Below are positions 57,401 through 64,000 of a stretch of 64,000 bases of DNA, one piece after another. The notes beneath the pieces were generated by a model. That model had not been told where the DNA came from, made no database searches, and saw only the letters and a list, made by a program, of their open reading frames with translations. The position numbers and the translations under genes are program-made. Numbering within the stretch: the stretch's first letter is position 1; every line of letters begins with the position of its first letter. Source of the stretch: Gibbula magus (Eukaryota > Mollusca > Gastropoda > Trochida > Trochidae); contig OW388296.1 in assembly GCA_936450465.1 (NCBI GenBank), positions 41,830,448 through 41,894,447 on the forward strand, in the 5' to 3' direction.

Positions 57401-57423
57401 TACGAAAACGTAGAACGAAAATG

Positions 57424-57853
57424 CTTGGACTTAAATTTGTTGACGAGTCTTAAAACGTCATAAAATAAGTCAAGAAAGCCCTTTGACTCTTCTATCTCGT
57501 CTTGTTATGGAGGTTCGAAAACGTCGATTTAAAATAATAAATAATAAACGTATGTCTCGGACAAATGAACGGATAATGTTTTGAAATTTGAAATTTGAAA
57601 TTTAGTTTAGTTGACTTCTGAAGACACATGGTGTATCTCTGTTTAAGTCGTGTCTCACACTCGTGGGTTGAATTGATTTAACGTATGTTTCTCGGACATA
57701 TGAACAGATATTGTTTTGAAATTTCAAATTTCAAATTCAGTTTAGTTGACTTCTGAAGACACATGGTGTATCTCTGTTTTAGTCGTGTTTCCCACTCGTT
57801 GGTTGAATTTTCTTGTGGTTTGAAGGATAACGTTTCTTTTGTTGTTGAGTGTA
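57424..57853 (+). mobile_element. TIR element (ACACTCAACCGCAAAAG family), left-truncated copy 3
   Basis: Matches 43983-44408 closely, including the internal repeat, and ends TTGTTGTTGAGTGTA. The left TIR and about 80 bp are missing at the border with DIRS copy 2, so the truncation probably arose with that insertion or deletion. Confidence 0.8.
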
Positions 57854-60480
57854 TATTTCTGATAATTCAACAACAATTAATTGATAGTATAGATTCATGA
57901 TACATGTCGTACGTTGTCATCGTAATACTTAACTTAGACATGTATGTATGACAATGTTACAGAAACAAATGACTGTAACAAATTTTTAAAGCAAAATTTG
58001 ATACAGATATTCCTTTTTTTATTACTTTGGAATTGAAATGCTAGTGTTCTGATTAAAAATTCAAAGACACTTGATCAATACAAAAAGCAAAACAAAACCT
58101 CTCGACTAATTCAAAGCTCCATTTACATGTTTGATGTGCTCAGTAACATCTTTTCAGTTCAGGATCAACTCAAAACCGTTTTGCCTTTTTGCTGGATCCA
58201 AATTGCTTCCATGATTAACCAAATTAATCTTAAATAGAGTTAACGTGTAGTCTAGTGGAAAGAAATATTTTTAAAATGCAAATCAAGGATATTCGAGACA
58301 ACTAAGATTGGCAATCTAAAATCTAAAAAGTTATTGTAAGGGATCCCCATTGCAATCGGCTGTTTAATGACGATTCGTGCACGTACGAAGATTTACTTCT
58401 GCCATTTGGGACTGTTCATGTGTTGTGCAACAAGCAGAGGTCGAGTAACAGATCAATACTTTACATCCTGGCTCGTCAAACTGGCGCCATCTGGCGGTGT
58501 GTCTCAAGATAAACAACCACTTCATCAGAAACAAATTTGTATTAGTCTTCTGTGCTCTGTCATGTTGAAGGTTCGTGTGTTAAAAGAACTGCTGAATTTC
58601 CACAAAAGGGGAACAGTGATTAGAAAACTGATTTAATTTATTGAAACCTTCCTTCATCAAAATGACATATAAGTTCAACATGATAAGAGAGTCTTCTTGA
58701 AGTTTAATGTCCCCAGATAAATCCCTGGATTTTGAGGGAAACAGGAGACAGAAATTTTAGTGGAAGTTCAATGTGTTACGAGGCTTAAACATTGTACTTT
58801 GATATCAAAATAGTATATACAACAGGTAAATATGTTAAATAATACATTTCAGTGATTGTATGGATGAAGCGTTTCAATATGTGATAATGTCTTGCTATAT
58901 ATTTATTGTCTATCAGATATATTTCCAAAACACTGTGGAAAAGGGCTTGGATACGTCAAGGAAATTGTGCCAAATTGCTTTCAACACTAAAACAGAAAGT
59001 TGTAGAGATTCCAACGCCGGCCTCCAAACATTGATTGTTCAGAATTTCTCTTTAACATGGTGACATGACGCTGATCATTGTCAAAGCAAAATAAATATTT
59101 TAAAAAGTGAATTGTAATTTTGAACGTTTTATGCATTTCAGAAGAATTGTAGTTTTATGGGTCAAAAGAAAAGAAAATTGTCTACGATTGCAACAAAGGT
59201 ATCAATATATACTTCCAGAAAAGCTTCTGAGCATGACAAATCGTGTTTTAATGTTTATAACCTTCAGTGGGAAGGGTTTGAATCAGATTAGACAGAAATC
59301 TACAGTGGTAATAACGTCGGCCCAGACGCCAAACTGTCTTTATTACTATATTTTAGTTGAATATATGTAACATGTATATGATCCTGTGGTGTTCATGCAT
59401 GAATAAATATATATGTATTGACTCTAAAGATTTTAAACTTTCGCTGTTCCTTTGCTGACAGTAAGAATTTTGTAATATAACATGAAGTGAAAGTGTTTTA
59501 AAAAATACCAAGTTTTCAAGTTTTTAGGAATAAAATGTGTTTGATGATAAAAGAAATGTTGCTAATACTTACATATTTATATGAATTGTTGATAGTTGTT
59601 TGTTTTAGGAGAGTGACCATGTCATACCGCAGCATCTTTGCTACAAATGTGATAGTCTTTAGTTCCAAATGAATCCATCAATGTCGAGTATAAAGAAATG
59701 CTCCTAACTTTAATCGATTCTTATCTAAACTGAAAAAAAAACGATTGCCATGAAAAGGTTTTTGGCAAGAAAATACTAGTAAAAAGTGTTGTCAGGAGAT
59801 TCTATTTCGATCTCAGAGTTTGACACCAAGTGTGTAAATGGTAGGAAATTAGAGAGATCGAAGATCAAATATTGTCCCAGTGAGCGAGTGGTTGCTTCCT
59901 GGCGCTTCAGTCAATCTTGCCATTATAACGTGACTTCATTCGATGGCTCACTTCAAGAAGATGGATTTGCTGTATGTGGAGATCAAACATTGGTGCTGAC
60001 ACTCATTTTCGTGATCATTTAACGGTGCATCCAAGTGCGGAACTCACAACTGTGATAGTTCTATGTGAAAGCTAAGCATTTTATTTCTTTTCAATATAGT
60101 TCGGTGTGTATATATAGTTGGTAACTCATACTATAAGTTTTGATGTTTCAATTTACCAGCGGTTACAAATTTAACCTATATGTAAGAATACTTTTAATTT
60201 TGAATACCGTTTGAAAAAGATCATTTCACCTCGAATTATTATTTACTTTTGCTTCCGATTTCTGTGTTTACCATTTTGACTTGATGTATCTGGACCTCTG
60301 GAGGACCTGTCTTCCTTGTATGGTGACTTGTTTGAATAGTGTATCTTTTAATCTCTCGTCCTATTGTTTATCAGCAGTACCATCTGTCATCCTTGGCGTA
60401 TCGTTTTGACATATATTTTCATATATTCAATTTCTGTTCAAGTGCTGTTTCGACTGTCGCCTGTTGGCTTTTCTAGCATT
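57854..60480 (+). repeat. modules E-A-F-B, copy lacking Crypton and CCCACCGGT insertions
   Basis: Aligns with 44409-50570 once the Crypton and a roughly 600-bp E/A duplication are removed. A core at 58345-58615, with the CTCF-like motif CCGCCAGATGGCGCCA (minus strand) at 58482-58497. F at 58820, B at 59780. Short frames across it are shadows. Confidence 0.8.
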
Positions 60481-60762
60481 TTTCATAATAGTCAAACACT
60501 TCAATGTAATAATTTAGGTTGTAATTATCATAATATCATGCTTTCAATATAATTAGAACTGGTTTGATTATTAGAAAAATTATTATTAGAAATGCATGTC
60601 AGAAAGGAAATATAAGTCTTGGCAGCCGAGTGGATATACTTTTAGGATGATCAGTGCTGGCAATTGCTGCCGGACTTTGACGGTGTGGGTTTGAATCCTA
60701 CAATGAGTATGTCAATAAGAGTTGGTATGATTGCAGATGATGAGATCCGCAGTGTATAATGT
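60481..60762 (+). mobile_element. class II tRNA-like SINE head, copy 2, and flank
   Basis: TTGGCAGCCGAGTGGATATA at 60619 and GGGTTTGAATCCTACAATGA at about 60687 repeat the 51309 element. Surrounding sequence aligns with 51177-51460 and stops at TGTATAATGT, where the LINE begins. Confidence 0.65.
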
Positions 60763-61043
60763 AATGTAATCATGCGCATGCGCGAGGAGACGGTCGTGCT
60801 AAATCCGAGCTCCGATGAAGACAAACAAAATATGAAGTAAACTTCTTATTCTGAAGGATAATCAGGTCAAAATCATTGTGAAATGCATAATTGAGACATT
60901 AATATTGAATTAATGTAGATTTTGAATGTGAAAATTAAAATTTTCGGAGGATTGGACTGGATTGGACTTCTGTCACTCACACGTCACCACGCCATCAAGT
61001 TACCGGTGAGATCATATGACTCTGTTACCATATTCTAACATCT

Positions 61044-61967
61044 ATGTCTGTTACCCCGTTCACTAGCAAAAGGCGAAGAAGTAATTCTGACACTTCCCCA
61101 AAATCTGATTATCATCTTACAGAAAAACGTTACAAATCTTTGTCAGAAAGTGATTGCACCGATATTGTTCTCGTGGACTATCATTTACCAAACTCAACGA
61201 AAATGTCACTTAAACTGGACTTAATTGAGGCTTTGAAATCTGAAGAGGTCCGAAATGTGCTGACCACTACTATTGTAGACAAACTGGAAGTTAAAATTGA
61301 TAAGTTAGTGAACAAGATTGAAGTTTGTGAAAACAAAATGGCCGAACAAAATGAAATCATTTCCGACTTGCAAAGAAAGGTAGCAGAGAAAGATAACGCT
61401 CTAGATGAAATGAGACAATACAGCAGGCGTAATAACGTTCGCGTATTTGGCATCCCCCAACTTCCAGACGAAGACACTGACGATATCATCATGAACCTCG
61501 CCAAGAAGATGGATGTTGATCTGGAGAAGAGGGATATATCGCGTAGTCACAGATCTGGCGATCCTATTTTCTACAACGAAGAAAAGCCCCGCCCAATTCT
61601 AGTCCAGTTCGTCTCTTACAGGAATAAACGTGAATTTGTTCGTGGTCGGAAGAAGCTAAGAGTATGATCGGATACGAGGCGTGTTTTTATTAATGAAGAC
61701 CTCACCAAACACCGTTCTAGAATGGCAGCGGAAACTCGCAGGCTAGCGCAAGACAAGAAAATCGCCGGCACATGGACCTCTGATGGCATAATATTCGTCA
61801 AAAAACACGACGACAGAGTCATCAGAATCACCAGGAAAACCCAACTGGACGAACTAACCGAAAGCTTGAAAATTAATGTGACATTGAAACAAACTCAAAA
61901 TTCCCAAACTGAAACCTCTCATGGCGAGATTTCTATGGAGAACGAGGGAGACGACAGTGTCTTCTAG
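61044..61967 (+). pseudogene. LINE ORF1 (coiled coil plus RRM-like), one in-frame TGA
   Basis: The start MSVTPFTSKRRRSNSD is basic and disordered. Residues of about 50-130 form a long amphipathic helix (VDKLEVKIDKLVNKIEVCEN), expected to trimerise as in L1-type ORF1p. YSRRNNVRVFGIPQ near 130-145 starts an RRM-like domain, and ISRSHRSGDP then RPILVQFVSYRNKREFVRG are further ORF1p landmarks. A TGA at 61665-61667 interrupts it after KKLRV. The same frame continues FINEDLTKHRSRMAAETRR and on to TAG at 61967, the C-terminal domain. The family binds LINE RNA as a chaperone. A CGA-to-TGA transition is the likely cause, though I cannot exclude stop read-through. Confidence 0.8.
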
Positions 61968-63041
61968 CTAGAACTCACTCCACTTGTAGATAGTTACTGA
62001 ACTCGTTACTGTACTGACCCTTCACGTTCTGTGGTTACTACTTCCCTCCAAGCTGTGTTAATTCTTACTTGTGAAGCAACATTTGATTATCTACTTGATT
62101 GAAAATTAAATAATAATTGTTATCTGACCACTGTCCTAATCTGTCATACTTTTGTGACAAACACTCTTCATATGTTAAACAACTTTCGCCAAATATGGGT
62201 ATATGTGTGTATGTATGTACATGTACATGTGTATGTACGTGTATTTTTGTATGTGTATATGTATATTATAGGCACTGAATTCCGCTGAGCAATCGCATTT
62301 AATTTTATTTTGTATCTTATACAGATTATTCAATGTCTCAAATTTACTTACATCACTTGTCCTTCATCCCATGAAAACAACAACTTGTCAAAAATGCAGT
62401 CGTATTACACACTCACTTGTCCCTTCTTCATTTTAATTTCAGACACAATTTTCACTCCAGTAAATCCACTAGCACATCTTTATCAAAACATTGAATCCCA
62501 GTGTAATATTCACAGCTCACAACCGACTTTCTGTACTACCAAAGCACGCGCTTTGAGGCACGTCACACTGCTCTTATACTAACCGTGCAGAGCATGCATC
62601 CGATCACACTTCATGGTAAATTACCGTATTTACTCAAAACCAAGTTAACGTTCTTCGCTAATTAAGCGCTTTGTTTACATTTGTATGATTTTGTTTAGCT
62701 TTCCTTTTTTTCATTATGTTAACTTCAACTGTTGTTCTCTCTGCTTCACCAAACTATGACACTGGTGTTGTTAAACTATTGTAAATAATGTCATATCTGT
62801 GTTTATCTATATTTGACTTGTTTATCCTTCTATTTACCTCACGACTTCATGTCGTTTGTTCATTTATTTTTTTCCCTTTTCTTCATTTTTGTTTGGTATT
62901 CTTCAGACAATTGTTTCATTACCACACGTTTGCTCTCAGATTTTAAAAATGTATCTCAAATGAAATCATTGCTATATTGTTCAAACTCAGCAGCTTTCCA
63001 CCACCACCTATTAACACTTGTTTTCTCATACATGTCTATAG
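61968..63041 (+). other. LINE inter-ORF region
   Basis: No conserved frame. A (GTAT/ACATGT)n-like microsatellite lies at about 62200-62270, and C/T-rich stretches follow. The length is large for a LINE spacer, so extra insertion or a lost segment is possible. Confidence 0.5.
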
Positions 63042-64000
63042 ATGCCGGTTGATGTAGTTCAACATAGGTGCGTGGTGGGGTTATTTGTATTGCACATATC
63101 TTCCAAGTATTTTATTGAATTTTACTATGCCACCAGATCTCTATTGAGATTATTTATATACTCTGGATCTGTTCAACTAGGATTAATCATCTTATATTTA
63201 TTAATATGCAGTGGTGATGTACAACCAAATCCAGGACCTTTAAATACAAATGTCCTTAACATCATTCATTTAAACGTTCGTAGTTTAAAGGATAAAGTTG
63301 ACATAATTAGCGCTGAACTTGATGATTATGATGTCATATGTCTTTCTGAAACATGGCTTAACGATGAAATACATGATGATGTTTTATATATTCCTGGGTT
63401 TTCACCCCCTTTTAGGAAAGATAGACCCACACGAGGGGGTGGGGTAGCCATTTATGTTAAAGACTGTTTAATTGTTAAAGTCGTAGACGATCTCTCCCTC
63501 CCTGGACTTGAAGCCATTTGGATTCAGCTAAATAACAAGAACAATAAACTATTAATTGGATGTTTTTATCGAGCTGATAGGAGTGCATTATATTGGAATT
63601 TGATCGAAGAATCGATCGGCAATGCTATCGATCTTGACATGGATACTATTATTTTAGGTGATTTTAATATGGATGGACTTACTGACAGTACAAAAATTAA
63701 CCATTTAGAATCTCTCTTTGGACTTATTCAAGTAATTAAGGAAGCAACACGAATCACTGCCACGAGCTGTTCATTACTTGATCTTATATTTGTTTCTTGT
63801 CCACTAAGTGTCAGTTGTTCAGGAGTTCTTGATCCAATTTGCAGTGACCATTGTCCAGTGTACGTTAGCCTTCAATATTCTAAGCCAAAACAACAATGTC
63901 AGAAAAGAAGAATATTCAGCTATGATTTAATGAAAGTGGATAGCTTGAATAGATGTATTATGTCTTATGATTGGCAGATGCTCTTCCAAACTGATGATGT
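63042..64000 (+). CDS. LINE ORF2: apurinic-like endonuclease domain, 3' end outside window
   Basis: The first ATG after an in-frame TAG is at 63042 (MPVDVVQHR). The frame stays open for 319 codons to the window edge. A hydrophobic stretch (LGLIILYLLICSG) precedes GDVQPNPGP near residue 63, a motif common at the start of CR1/L2/Rex-type ORF2. The endonuclease landmarks follow in order: HLNVRSL (about 76-82), LSETWL (about 101-106), GGGVAIYVK, ILGDFNMD (about 204-211) and SDHCPV (about 268-273), so the metal and active-site residues appear intact. It would nick target DNA for target-primed reverse transcription. Reverse transcriptase is expected just beyond the window. Clade assignment is tentative. 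Confidence 0.88.
   Translation, partial: MPVDVVQHRCVVGLFVLHISSKYFIEFYYATRSLLRLFIYSGSVQLGLIILYLLICSGDVQPNPGPLNTNVLNIIHLNVRSLKDKVDIISAELDDYDVICLSETWLNDEIHDDVLYIPGFSPPFRKDRPTRGGGVAIYVKDCLIVKVVDDLSLPGLEAIWIQLNNKNNKLLIGCFYRADRSALYWNLIEESIGNAIDLDMDTIILGDFNMDGLTDSTKINHLESLFGLIQVIKEATRITATSCSLLDLIFVSCPLSVSCSGVLDPICSDHCPVYVSLQYSKPKQQCQKRRIFSYDLMKVDSLNRCIMSYDWQMLFQTDD

Larger units (their letters stand above)
55173..57422 (-). mobile_element. DIRS1-like copy 2, internally deleted, recombinase retained
   Basis: The terminal region 55173-55480 shows the same repeat and internal-complementary structure as 40680-41027, reversed. Next come the sequence equivalent to 40420-40640, the recombinase C-terminal half (55807-56562), a SINE (56587-56900), and the ORF1 start (to 57131) with leader. 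Nearly all of ORF1 and all of the reverse transcriptase are gone. The outer 5' end at about 57420 abuts a truncated TIR element, so its left terminal repeat is missing. Confidence 0.85.
60763..64000 (+). mobile_element. LINE (CR1/L2-like), 5' part, continues beyond window
   Basis: Begins close to ATCATGCGCATGCGCGAGGA, where similarity to the 51.4-kb relative ends. It holds ORF1 with one in-frame stop, a roughly 1.07-kb inter-ORF region and an open ORF2 with all endonuclease landmarks. The 3' end lies outside the window. Confidence 0.85.

Overview
This window looks like eukaryotic, AT-rich, repeat-dominated DNA from an invertebrate, most likely a mollusc. I base that on content: tRNA-derived SINEs ending in CTCACC/TCACTCAC-type tails, a DIRS1-like retroelement, a Crypton-like tyrosine-recombinase transposon with spliced exons, LINEs of the QPNPGP type, and many foldback or TTAA-flanked MITEs. 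Species cannot be named from the sequence alone. I found no bacterial-style operons, no rRNA, no functional tRNA gene and no host protein-coding gene I can defend. All recognisable coding sequence belongs to transposable elements, and most of it is broken.

Layout. 0-10 kb: AT-rich spacer with scattered SINEs, foldback elements, a 0.9-kb terminal-inverted-repeat (TIR) element and a 33-bp satellite (6.15-8.11 kb) that contains a 264-bp eight-unit higher-order repeat. 10-25.5 kb: a mosaic of recurring modules, called A to G here, mostly on the minus strand, with a LINE 3' end at 18.6-19.4 kb and a TTAA MITE precisely inserted in one module. 25.5-30.5 kb: the least repetitive stretch, with two weak promoter-like spots. 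30.8-60.7 kb: the same modules on the plus strand in a roughly cyclic order (E-A-F-B, and G in some copies), giving an apparent monomer of about 2.4 kb once insertions are removed. Those insertions are a DIRS1-like element at 35.75-41.03 kb (+), a decayed Crypton at 46.04-49.29 kb (+), a CCCACCGGT repeat at 50.6-51.2 kb, SINEs, and a second internally deleted DIRS1-like copy at 55.17-57.42 kb (-). 60.76-64.0 kb: the 5' part of a LINE with a coiled-coil ORF1 and an ORF2 endonuclease that runs off the window.

How the parts relate. The two DIRS1-like copies are complementary wrecks. The plus copy keeps ORF1 and reverse transcriptase but has lost the recombinase. The minus copy keeps the recombinase C-terminal half and only the first codons of ORF1. 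Because the modules are present several times, some insertions can be read against related copies lacking the insert, which gives near base-level evidence for their boundaries. The most interesting regulatory observation is that module A, present in at least nine copies, carries a motif closely resembling the bilaterian CTCF core (CCACCAGGTGGCGCCA-like). The motif points right in the two leftmost copies and left in all the others.
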